64,000 nt of DNA from positions 186,001-250,000 of IMG/VR virus record IMGVR_UViG_3300023174_005338; one strand, given 5' to 3'. Source of the stretch: a virus. Below, one piece after another: positions 29,461 to 36,847 of the stretch. Under the pieces are notes generated by a model that saw only the letters and a program-made list of their open reading frames with translations, made no database searches and had not been told where the DNA came from. Position 1 is the first letter of the stretch, and each line of letters begins with the position of its first letter. Made by a program: the position numbers and the translations under genes.

Positions 29461-29738
29461 ACTACTATTACGAACTTGACGAACGCACAAAAAAAGCCAA
29501 CTTAGAACAGTGGCACTTGTGGTGCATGCCCAACTGCTCGCCGGCTGAAGGTGGACGTATGTGTTTTAAAACACACGATGACTTTGTTGCCAACAGCCGT
29601 AGAGTCTGGTTGGAAAATGCCAATGGAGTTTACTTGGTCAAGCCGGTCTGGGGTATATACCGAGGGCAAGTAGATGATCGTGAGTTTACCATGATCAAAC
29701 TGCGTGCCCGGACCATAAAGTGGTGGGAAGATGAGTAA
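29457..29738 (+). CDS. Small-gene array member 5, 93 aa
   Basis: ATGA-coupled to member 4. Starts MNYYYELDERTKKANLEQWH; the end DREFTMIKLRARTIKWWEDE has the ending motif followed by an extra tail. Function unknown. Confidence 0.66.
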   Translation: MNYYYELDERTKKANLEQWHLWCMPNCSPAEGGRMCFKTHDDFVANSRRVWLENANGVYLVKPVWGIYRGQVDDREFTMIKLRARTIKWWEDE

Positions 29739-30006
29739 AGACGAATACTATGCCAACACAGCCGCAAGATTGGACACTATCATAGGTGGAGACACCAGCC
29801 ATTATCAAAGGTTGATCCGAGTCAAAGCCGAATACGATGAGTTGGCTAGAGAGGTGCCAGTGGGTCAGGGATTCCTGACCTTTTATGACTATGTGAAAGA
29901 ATACTACGGAGTCAAACTCATGTTCGAAGGCGATGATTTGAAACTGGCCTACACTGTGATAGACGACAAAAAGTACACTGTGTTTCTACTAAAGTTCAAT
30001 AAATGA
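29731..30006 (+). CDS. Small-gene array member 6, 91 aa
   Basis: Overlaps member 5 by 8 bases. Helical N-terminal half, then VKLMFEGDDLKLAYTVIDDK and the ending YTVFLLKFNK. Function unknown. Confidence 0.66.
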   Translation: MSKDEYYANTAARLDTIIGGDTSHYQRLIRVKAEYDELAREVPVGQGFLTFYDYVKEYYGVKLMFEGDDLKLAYTVIDDKKYTVFLLKFNK

Positions 30007-30212
30007 TCAACTGGGCCTACATTGTTGCCAGATTGGTTGGTGCTATTGGTTCATGGATAGAAGCCAGCAATCTAAGAAACCGTTGTTTCAAAATGGCCGA
30101 GGAAGCTGAAATCATGATGACAGCCTTGGAAGACATAGAACGCATGAGCAAGGAAGATCGAATAAAACAGTATGCTCGCAGAGCCATTGACACTGTGCGA
30201 GGCTTGCCATGA
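30003..30212 (+). CDS. Small-gene array member 7, 69 aa, membrane-associated
   Basis: ATGA-coupled. Unlike the others it lacks the F-x-L-R-W ending; an amphipathic or membrane-associated N-terminus (INWAYIVARLVGAIGSWIEA) is followed by a charged helix (MAEEAEIMMTALEDIERM). Function unknown. Confidence 0.65.
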   Translation: MINWAYIVARLVGAIGSWIEASNLRNRCFKMAEEAEIMMTALEDIERMSKEDRIKQYARRAIDTVRGLP

Positions 30213-30529
30213 AGGTCACCGTCAAACCTGGCTTGATCATATTCCACAATCCCAAGGATTGGGAACCCATACAGTATCAACTAGGCCGTGATCACGGAAC
30301 CCGTGTGTTGATCAGTTATGTGTGCCGACGAGAGCTAGGATTTACCGTTCGCAGACACAAGGCTTGGGTGCCTTGGAGCGAAAAATACAGCAATGACGAA
30401 AATGTTTTTCTTGCTAGTATTGATCGGAATTTGTCTAATCGTTATACTCATCAGGTAGAAATACACTTAGATTTCTATGATCACGCTCAACAGACCTGGT
30501 TTGTGTTAAAATATCTCAACGCTCAATAA
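30209..30529 (+). CDS. Small-gene array member 8, 106 aa
   Basis: ATGA-coupled. Basic, with VCRRELGFTVRRHKAWVPW and the array ending YDHAQQTWFVLKYLNAQ. Last member of the tight chain; a possible distant relative is at 34613. Confidence 0.68.
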   Translation: MKVTVKPGLIIFHNPKDWEPIQYQLGRDHGTRVLISYVCRRELGFTVRRHKAWVPWSEKYSNDENVFLASIDRNLSNRYTHQVEIHLDFYDHAQQTWFVLKYLNAQ

Positions 30530-30550
30530 TATTTTAAAATTAAAAAACTT

Positions 30551-31282
30551 ATGACTTTCAAACATCGTATTGTTAATAGCAAAATCTTGGTTGAATATCC
30601 GCATGGTGCGGGAGGTGCATTTTTATCGCGTGTGTTGGCATGTTGCACCACAAATTTACCATGGAAACCTGGCCCGATAAATTTCCATAATTTGACTTAT
30701 AAAGTCAACAATGCTCATTGGTATGATGATCGGGCCAACAATATTATCAGTATCAACGATAGCCGGGCAAAATATAATTTTTGGATCTATTATTTTAGAA
30801 AACGTGTGGTTCATGAACTCATACATTATAGATATCAGCAACAGAGATGGATCAAATGTCCATATGCAGATGTAACTGCCAGAGAAGACGGATTGTGGTT
30901 ATTGAATCAGTGTAGATTTATCATGCAATATCAAACTAACCAACCTTGGAAAATTAGTTGGATAGAAATGTTGGAAAATCCCGCCAACAGTTGGAAAACC
31001 ATTCAAAATTTTTTAGAATCAAACAATCAACCCAACCATTGGAACATTGATCAATGGAACTCAGCGGTCGATGATTATCGAAAAACATTAAGCAAAGTAG
31101 TAATAAATCAACATCATGCGAGATGGCAAATCTGGGCCGCTGCTGTTTTGCAGGAACAAGGAATGATTCCCGATTTTGATTTGGTTGATAATTTTAGAAA
31201 GGTTGAATTTGTAAATTGGATCGACGGGCACAGTAACAAACTAGTTGAGTACACAAAACAAAGCCTATGGACACCAGGTTGA
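30551..31282 (+). CDS. Hypothetical protein, sulfotransferase-like P-loop possible, 243 aa
   Basis: N-terminal ILVEYPHGAGGAFLSRVLA has the form of a nucleotide- or PAPS-binding loop (x-x-G-x-G-G-x-F), and WIEMLENPANSWKTIQNFL near the C-terminus resembles the helical end of sulfotransferases. No lysine is in the loop, so the call is weak. AT-rich leader, no clear ribosome site. Confidence 0.6.
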   Translation: MTFKHRIVNSKILVEYPHGAGGAFLSRVLACCTTNLPWKPGPINFHNLTYKVNNAHWYDDRANNIISINDSRAKYNFWIYYFRKRVVHELIHYRYQQQRWIKCPYADVTAREDGLWLLNQCRFIMQYQTNQPWKISWIEMLENPANSWKTIQNFLESNNQPNHWNIDQWNSAVDDYRKTLSKVVINQHHARWQIWAAAVLQEQGMIPDFDLVDNFRKVEFVNWIDGHSNKLVEYTKQSLWTPG

Positions 31283-31307
31283 CCAATAAATCCGTTTTTG
31301 CTATAAT
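31279..31307 (+). promoter_or_regulatory. Sigma70-type promoter TTGACC-N17-TATAAT
   Basis: Hexamers at 31279-31284 and 31302-31307. A 29-base leader with AGGAG leads to the VWA gene. The -35 overlaps the end of the preceding gene. Confidence 0.82.
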
Positions 31308-31336
31308 ATTATATACAGTGAAAAAATAGGAGCAGT

Positions 31337-32629
31337 ATGAGCACAGCCAGCACCACACAAAACAAAAAAGAAGCCGACAAGTTCAAAGATCTGATTGGAC
31401 CCATGGATCCCAAACTGGATCGTGAAGTGCGTGAAAAACTGATCACAGCCAGGGTGGGCTTGCTACTCCGTGCCAGCTTTTTTGGTAACTTGGCCACCCG
31501 TTTAAAGTTGGTCAATGCTGACGAATGGTGTGGTACCGCGGCCACAGACGGGCGTCATTTCTATTACAATAGTCGTTTCATCGACATGCTCAAGCCCAAA
31601 GAAATTGAATTCTTGTTTGGACATGAGGTCTTGCATTGTGTGTATGATCACTTTGGTCGACGTGGTGACCGTGATCCCATGCTGTTCAACGTGGCCAATG
31701 ACTATGCTGTCAACGGCGACTTGAAAAAACATCGTGTGGGCGAGTTCATCACTTCAGTACCTTGCTTGTATGATTCAAAATATGAAGGCAAGAGTTCAGA
31801 AGAAATCTATGATGACCTGTATGAAAACGCTGAAAAGATCAACGTGTCAGATCTCATTGACAAGCTCTTGGATGATCATTTAGATGGCGAAGGTGATTCA
31901 GACAGTGATGAAGATGGTGACGAAAAAGATGGCCGGGGTAAGAAGCCCAAACTTAGTGCAGAAGAGCGTCAAAAGATAAAGGACGAGATCAAAGAAGCTG
32001 TGCTATCAGCGGCTGCGGCGTCGGATGGTGCTGGCAACTTGCCTGCAGGTGTAAAACGTCTTATACAGGACATGACTGCACCCAAGATGAACTGGCGTGA
32101 ATTGCTTCGCATGCAGTTGGAATCCACAATTAAATCTGACTTTACTTGGATGCGAGCCAGTCGACGTGGTTGGCACATGGATGCTGTCATGCCCGGTATG
32201 AAGAACGACGAGCTGATCGATATTGCCATTGGCATCGATGCATCGGGTAGTATTGACGAGCGCATGCTCAAGGATTTTTTGAGTGAAACCCAGGGCATCA
32301 TGGACCAGTTCCAGAGCTACAAGATCCATATCTTTACCTTTGATACTCGAGTGTATAATCCAGCACAATACAACAGTGATAACCTGGACAGCATCTGCGA
32401 TTATGAAGTCAAAGGTGGCGGCGGTACAGACTTTGACGCTATCTATAACTATTTGAAAGAAGAACAGATCGAGCCCAAGCGCCTGGTCGTGTTCACAGAC
32501 GGTTACCCATTTGGATCCTGGGGTGACGAAAACTATGCTGACACAGTGTGGATCATACACGGTAATACTACTGTGGTTCCGCCCTGGGGTCAGCATGCTT
32601 ACTATGAAAAGGAAAAAGCACATGCTTGA
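31337..32629 (+). CDS. DUF2201-type metallopeptidase-like/VWA domain protein
   Basis: 430 aa. N-terminal domain with HEVLH (residues 96-100), an HExxH-type zinc motif, in FLFGHEVLHCVYDH; an acidic Asp/Glu-rich linker (about 185-210); C-terminal VWA-like domain with the metal-site motif GIDASGS and later VVFTDGYPF. This N-peptidase/C-VWA architecture pairs with MoxR ATPases in many bacteria and large phages. The likely job is remodelling of a protein complex by the pair. Confidence 0.88.
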   Translation: MSTASTTQNKKEADKFKDLIGPMDPKLDREVREKLITARVGLLLRASFFGNLATRLKLVNADEWCGTAATDGRHFYYNSRFIDMLKPKEIEFLFGHEVLHCVYDHFGRRGDRDPMLFNVANDYAVNGDLKKHRVGEFITSVPCLYDSKYEGKSSEEIYDDLYENAEKINVSDLIDKLLDDHLDGEGDSDSDEDGDEKDGRGKKPKLSAEERQKIKDEIKEAVLSAAAASDGAGNLPAGVKRLIQDMTAPKMNWRELLRMQLESTIKSDFTWMRASRRGWHMDAVMPGMKNDELIDIAIGIDASGSIDERMLKDFLSETQGIMDQFQSYKIHIFTFDTRVYNPAQYNSDNLDSICDYEVKGGGGTDFDAIYNYLKEEQIEPKRLVVFTDGYPFGSWGDENYADTVWIIHGNTTVVPPWGQHAYYEKEKAHA

Positions 32630-32792
32630 ACGTTTTAGACATTGGTATTTGACCAACGCAGTAGAAATCACTTGGTTTATCATTGGTGCCATGATCATGA
32701 GTGGCTTGATCTACTTTGGCCAAGAGCAGTACGTAAATGCGGTACTTTGTTGGTTCATAGCCGCGGCCAACTTCTGGTTCCGCAACAAATAA
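32622..32792 (+). CDS. Small membrane protein, 56 aa
   Basis: ATG at 32622 inside the end of the VWA gene, with AAGGA upstream. Two hydrophobic segments (ITWFIIGAMIMSGLIYFG and VNAVLCWFIAAANFWF) fit two membrane spans. An ATG at 32604 would add six basic residues. Function unknown; coupled to the VWA gene. Confidence 0.66.
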   Translation: MLERFRHWYLTNAVEITWFIIGAMIMSGLIYFGQEQYVNAVLCWFIAAANFWFRNK

Positions 32793-32808
32793 GCCAGTCA
32801 GTTTAGCC

Positions 32809-32836
32809 AAAACACCCCACTTTGGGGTGTTTTTTT
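32809..32836 (+). terminator. Rho-independent terminator
   Basis: AAAACACCCCA, 3-base loop, TGGGGTGTTTT with a run of T after it. Ends the VWA transcript. Confidence 0.95.
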
Positions 32837-32869
32837 ACGGCAAGAATAAATCAGGCCTTGATGCCCGTC

Positions 32870-32876
32870 GTAAATA
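32870..32876 (+). promoter_or_regulatory. Late-type box GTAAATA
   Basis: GTAAATA just after the terminator, 5 bases before the ATG at 32882. No ribosome site lies between, so a leaderless message is predicted. Confidence 0.45.
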
Positions 32877-32881
32877 TCAGC

Positions 32882-33091
32882 ATGGACAATACACAAATTA
32901 CAATCGCAGATCTTGACACCATAAAAAATATCATTGATCTGGCCTGCACACGAGGTGCATTTCGTGGTGCAGAAATCAGTCAAGTGGGTGCTGTATACGA
33001 CAAGCTCTCATTATTTTTAGAAGCAGTAATAGCTCAAGCAAAAGAGCAAGAAACCAGCAACAACGCTGTCAGCCAACCTCAAGGAGAATAA
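32882..33091 (+). CDS. Hypothetical protein, 69 aa
   Basis: Start at 32882 (an upstream in-frame start would lie in the terminator). ITIADLDTIKNIIDLACTRG and VGAVYDKLSLFLEAVIAQAK look helical; Gln/Asn-rich tail. Of a kind seen upstream of structural genes in T4-like phages by my memory; function unknown. Confidence 0.68.
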   Translation: MDNTQITIADLDTIKNIIDLACTRGAFRGAEISQVGAVYDKLSLFLEAVIAQAKEQETSNNAVSQPQGE

Positions 33092-33092
33092 T

Positions 33093-33815
33093 ATGGCATT
33101 TATGAAACACGTAGGCAAACATGGAGACCGCAGGGTATGCATCCTGTTCCGACAGGTTCCTGGTGAGGATCACATGGCCTTGATCATTTATCCAGAAACT
33201 CTACAAGCACACTGGCAACAGGCCATTCAGGCTGTGGTAGAAAGTGATATAGCACAGCAGGCTGAAGAATTAGCCGATGCCCTGCACCGTAATTTCTTGC
33301 CAGATGGTCGACCAATACTCGAAACCCTGCATCAAGAACGCATGATCAAGAAAGTTCGTACCAGTGACATCATTGTTACTCCCACAGCCCAAAGTAAAAT
33401 TCGTCTGGATGAACTCAACAAGATGCTTAACGAAATGAAACTGGGTGAAGCAGCCATCAAGAAAATGGCCGACAACGATGCCAGTCGCGGCATGGTAGCA
33501 CCCGAAGTCAAACGCAAAGCCGAAGCCGAATACAAAGCCAGCCAGGCACAATCACAGGCCGTGCCCAAGTTTCAAGCCTCACAGGATGGTGCACTCAGTG
33601 ATAGAGACATTGCTGCCAACATGGTGTTTCAGGCCAAAAAAATGGAGATCGAAGCCAAGTCCATGATTGCTGAAGCCGCACGCATGAAAAAAGATGCACA
33701 GCGCATGGATCCCAATGTGGTGGCCAAAGAAGCACCAGCCCCTGCTGCAAAAGCTGATACCAGCAAGCGCGGCCGTCCCTCTAAGACCAAGGCGGCGGCG
33801 GATGCAACACAATGA
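33093..33815 (+). CDS. Conserved phage-type protein, 240 aa
   Basis: FMKHVGKHGDRRVCILFRQV, GEDHMALIIYPETL and LADALHRNFLPDGR form a conserved N-terminal part that I recall from T4-like marine phages; the middle is a long charged helix (KRKAEAEYKASQAQSQA) and the C-terminus an Ala/Lys-rich tail. Function unknown. It starts 1 base after the previous stop. Confidence 0.75.
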   Translation: MAFMKHVGKHGDRRVCILFRQVPGEDHMALIIYPETLQAHWQQAIQAVVESDIAQQAEELADALHRNFLPDGRPILETLHQERMIKKVRTSDIIVTPTAQSKIRLDELNKMLNEMKLGEAAIKKMADNDASRGMVAPEVKRKAEAEYKASQAQSQAVPKFQASQDGALSDRDIAANMVFQAKKMEIEAKSMIAEAARMKKDAQRMDPNVVAKEAPAPAAKADTSKRGRPSKTKAAADATQ

Positions 33816-34104
33816 TGATTTTTTAACACATTGGGAACGAATAGTAGCCGAAGTAAACAAAACCGACGTTCCCCTTGAATGCATTAAAAAAGTTGTTGTA
33901 AAACTAGCAGGCAACCGCCAAAAAACCATAAATGTTCATACCTTGTTAAAGCAAGGTCTAGATCTGTCTGAAGTAGAAAGCATGTTGACAAGATTTTTCA
34001 ATGAAAACGATCATGAAATCCGTGATGTAGACTTTGTGGTGGATGTCACAGCAGTGGCTGATCTTGTCCAGCCCGAAACCGACAAGTTGTTGGGCAAGCT
34101 CTAA
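33802..34104 (+). CDS. Conserved phage-type protein, 100 aa
   Basis: ATG at 33802 overlaps the previous gene by 14 bases; longer in-frame starts would lie deep inside it and give low-complexity sequence. Acidic, with FLTHWERIVAEVNKTDVPLE, GNRQKTINVHTLLKQGLDL and VADLVQPETDKLLGKL. I recall relatives in T4-like marine phages. Function unknown. Confidence 0.72.
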   Translation: MQHNDDFLTHWERIVAEVNKTDVPLECIKKVVVKLAGNRQKTINVHTLLKQGLDLSEVESMLTRFFNENDHEIRDVDFVVDVTAVADLVQPETDKLLGKL

Positions 34105-34109
34105 ATCTG

Positions 34110-34138
34110 TTGCAATAATTCAACGACTATGTTATAAT
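34110..34138 (+). promoter_or_regulatory. Sigma70-type promoter TTGCAA-N17-TATAAT
   Basis: Hexamers at 34110-34115 and 34133-34138, 17-base spacer; the ATG of the next gene is 6 bases after the -10 box. Confidence 0.75.
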
Positions 34139-34144
34139 AGTGTT

Positions 34145-34612
34145 ATGATATTCAATCATATTCGTAAACTCAAAGAAGACGGCAAGAAGATTGGCATCAC
34201 ATTTTCAACATTTGATATGTTGCATGCCGGTCACATTGCCATGTTGGCCGAGGCCAAGAATCATTGCGATTATCTAATTGCCGGCTTACAAACAGATCCC
34301 ACAATTGATCGTCCAAACACCAAAAACAAACCTGTACAAAGTATTGTAGAGCGTCAAATACAATTGGCAGCCTGTCGATATGTTGACGAGGTAGTAGTGT
34401 ATCAAACAGAACAGGATCTAGTGGACCTATTGCTAATACTTCCATTGGATGTTCGTGTGCTTGGTGTTGAATATCAAGACAAAGAATACACTGGTAAAAA
34501 GGAAGGCGCAGTTCGAGGCATTGTTCCAATTTTTAACGGTCGAGATCATTCATTCTCTAGTTCAGGTCTACGGCAACGTGTGGTGTCGGCCGAAGCCCAC
34601 AAGAAGAAGTAA
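34145..34612 (+). CDS. Cytidylyltransferase-like nucleotidyltransferase
   Basis: 155 aa from ATG 34145. GITFSTFDMLHAGHIAML has the HxGH motif (HAGH) of the TagD/RfaE-type cytidylyltransferase fold, and the C-terminal FSSSGLRQRV resembles the I-S-T-T-x-I-I motif. Members activate phospho-alcohols or sugars with CTP/ATP, as for glycerol-3-phosphate or heptose. No ribosome site; start just after TATAAT. Next gene abuts its stop. Confidence 0.85.
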   Translation: MIFNHIRKLKEDGKKIGITFSTFDMLHAGHIAMLAEAKNHCDYLIAGLQTDPTIDRPNTKNKPVQSIVERQIQLAACRYVDEVVVYQTEQDLVDLLLILPLDVRVLGVEYQDKEYTGKKEGAVRGIVPIFNGRDHSFSSSGLRQRVVSAEAHKKK

Positions 34613-34867
34613 GTGCAACGAATAAACTTCCATTCCTTTGGCATGGGCGATGTGGAGGATCCAGAATTGTATGCGGCATTGCCCTTGGGCGAGTTCATGG
34701 AAACTGAAAAAGGTCAATGGATCCGAGCGAACTGTGCGGATCCACAATACATTATCCGTCCTGACCCAAACACATATGGTACCCGTGTGATTGTGTATGG
34801 TGAGGTAGAGGACAGATCAGCAACGGAGTATTATTTACGATGGAACAAAATAGAACAATCCTGGTAA
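34613..34867 (+). CDS. Small protein with F-x-L-R-W-like ending, 84 aa (GTG start)
   Basis: GTG at 34613 directly follows the cytidylyltransferase stop; MQRINFHSFGMGDVEDPELY at the N-terminus is familiar to me from T4-like marine phages, supporting GTG over the ATG at 34643. The C-terminal ATEYYLRWNK resembles the array endings at 28.5-30.5 kb. Overlaps the epimerase start by 28 bases. Confidence 0.72.
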   Translation: MQRINFHSFGMGDVEDPELYAALPLGEFMETEKGQWIRANCADPQYIIRPDPNTYGTRVIVYGEVEDRSATEYYLRWNKIEQSW

Positions 34868-35817
34868 CAGGTGGCCTGGGTCTTATTGGGCACAATGTAG
34901 TAGCACAATTAGAACAACAAGGTCATCACGTGATCATTACCGATACCAAAACCAACTATGGAATTATTCCGCCGGCGGAGTTAGATTATCTCCTAACCGA
35001 ACGCCGTAAAAAAATAATCACAGATAGAATTTACAGCATAGACATTGCCGATCATGAAGGAATCAATTGGTTGATACGCACTCATCGCCCAGATACCGTA
35101 GTACATTTGGCCAGCTTTCCTCGACAAAAAGTTGTCAACGCAGACCCTCAATGGGGTAGTCGTACCATGAGCGAAGGACTGCTAAATTTATTAGAAGCTT
35201 CCAAAGCACACAATGTCTGCAAATTTGTTTACATCAGCAGTAGCATGGTCTACGGGGATTTTGCAGATGACGTCACAGAAGATGCCCAATGCCGACCACA
35301 GGGGCAGTATGGTATTATGAAACTGGCCGGCGAATGGCTTGTGCGAGATTACACACGTCGTACCAACATGTCACACATCATAATAAGGCCCAGTGCGGTG
35401 TATGGTCCATTGGATGTAGAGGATCGTGTGATTTCAAAATTCTTATTGACCGCCATGCGTGGTGGCGTTGTCAAGGTCAACGGCGCAACAGAAACCCTGG
35501 ATTTTACCTATGTAGATGATGCTGCCAAAGGTATAGTTGCCGCTACATTACTTGATGTTGTCAACAAAACATACAACATCACAAAAAGTCATTCACGTAG
35601 CTTGCTTGAAGCTGCCAAGTTGGCCGTCAAAATTGTTGGCAAAGGTATCATACAGATTCAAGACAAGGACGAAGATTTTCCTAGTCGTGGTGCATTAAAT
35701 ATACAAGCGGCGCAACAAGATCTTGGGTTTGATCCCCAAGTGGATGTAGAAGAAGGGTTTCAAAACTACTATGAATGGCTTAAACATTCCGTTTACTGGT
35801 CTCAAAAAACAGTATAA
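34840..35817 (+). CDS. NAD-dependent epimerase/dehydratase (second)
   Basis: 325 aa. VTGGLGLIGHNVV is the NAD loop, YISSSMVYG the Ser region and Y-G-I-M-K (QYGIMKLAGE) the catalytic Tyr-x3-Lys. Nucleotide-sugar 4-epimerase or 4,6-dehydratase-type activity expected. It feeds naturally into the DegT aminotransferase that overlaps it by 47 bases: keto-sugar formation then transamination. Confidence 0.88.
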   Translation: MEQNRTILVTGGLGLIGHNVVAQLEQQGHHVIITDTKTNYGIIPPAELDYLLTERRKKIITDRIYSIDIADHEGINWLIRTHRPDTVVHLASFPRQKVVNADPQWGSRTMSEGLLNLLEASKAHNVCKFVYISSSMVYGDFADDVTEDAQCRPQGQYGIMKLAGEWLVRDYTRRTNMSHIIIRPSAVYGPLDVEDRVISKFLLTAMRGGVVKVNGATETLDFTYVDDAAKGIVAATLLDVVNKTYNITKSHSRSLLEAAKLAVKIVGKGIIQIQDKDEDFPSRGALNIQAAQQDLGFDPQVDVEEGFQNYYEWLKHSVYWSQKTV

Positions 35818-36847
35818 CAATCTAAGAACTGAAATCCTAGATGTAACCGATGCTGTGCTTAGGTCAGGCGATCTCATGAACGGCAACTATACCTTAGAGT
35901 TTGAAAACTGGTTGGCCAAAAAAAATCATGTAAAGTATGCTGTGACAGTGCATTCTGGCACACATGCCCTGGAAGCTATCGCTGAATACTATGCCACACA
36001 GACCTATATGCCTAGACCACCGCGTGTGTTAGTGCCGGCCATGACTTATGTGGCCACAGCCAATGCTTTCCTAAGAGCAGGATGGACCATGACCATAATA
36101 GACACCGACTATCATGGACTCATGGATCATAAAAAGATCGACAATACAGAAAGTTATCAAGCCATAGTAGCCGTTGGCCTGTACGGAGCCGCAGTACCCC
36201 GACACGAATACTTGAACAATCGCAGCGTGGTCATAGAAGACGGTGCCCAACACTGGCTGGCCAGCGACAGTCATCGAATAGGCAACAGTTGTGCCATCAG
36301 TTTTGATCCCATGAAGAATTTAAACAGTTATGGCAATGGTGGTGCTGTGGTCACCGATGACATAGACTTGCTGGAGTTTGTGCGTGAATGGCGCAATAAT
36401 TCTAAACCACATCATCAAACAACCGGTACCAACAGCCGCATGAGTGAGATAGATTGTGCGCAGATGATGGTCAAAACAAGGCACATAGATGCCTGGCAAC
36501 TGCGTCGTGGAGAAATAGTCAAGTATTGGATGGATCGCTTGCGAGGTACCGCAGCTCGCACTCTCATAGACAACAACAACTACGGCACGCATGCCTATCA
36601 CAAGTTTGTGATTGAGGTGTCCAACCGCGACACAGTGCAAAGGAATCTTGATCTGCGAAAGATAGAAACTCGCATACACTACCGCGAGCCTTTGCATGAA
36701 TTGCCGGCCTATGCAGAGTTTCCAGGACCTGACATGCTGAGTGCGGCCAGCAGTCTTGCACGCAGGGCACTAAGCCTGCCTCTTTATCCAGAACTTACAG
36801 ATCTGGAAGTGGACTACATTATTGATTCGTTAACAGATTGCGTTTGA
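35771..36847 (+). CDS. DegT/DnrJ/EryC1-family sugar aminotransferase
   Basis: 358 aa. N-terminus IPFTGLKKQYNNLRTEI is typical of the family; HSGTHALEAIAEYY binds cofactor phosphate, IEDGAQHW holds the Asp-Gly-Ala-Gln that contacts PLP, and SFDPMKNLNSYGNGGAVVTD carries the PLP lysine. It transfers an amino group to a keto-sugar nucleotide. The start is 47 bases inside the epimerase gene; the N-terminal family match supports this. Its end overlaps the minus-strand gene 36819 by 29 bases. Confidence 0.9.
   Translation: MNGLNIPFTGLKKQYNNLRTEILDVTDAVLRSGDLMNGNYTLEFENWLAKKNHVKYAVTVHSGTHALEAIAEYYATQTYMPRPPRVLVPAMTYVATANAFLRAGWTMTIIDTDYHGLMDHKKIDNTESYQAIVAVGLYGAAVPRHEYLNNRSVVIEDGAQHWLASDSHRIGNSCAISFDPMKNLNSYGNGGAVVTDDIDLLEFVREWRNNSKPHHQTTGTNSRMSEIDCAQMMVKTRHIDAWQLRRGEIVKYWMDRLRGTAARTLIDNNNYGTHAYHKFVIEVSNRDTVQRNLDLRKIETRIHYREPLHELPAYAEFPGPDMLSAASSLARRALSLPLYPELTDLEVDYIIDSLTDCV

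Noticed and set aside
32006-32698. Minus-strand 230 aa frame opposite the VWA gene
   Set aside because: Antisense to the VWA coding region with a valid MIDAS motif; no ribosome site or domain.
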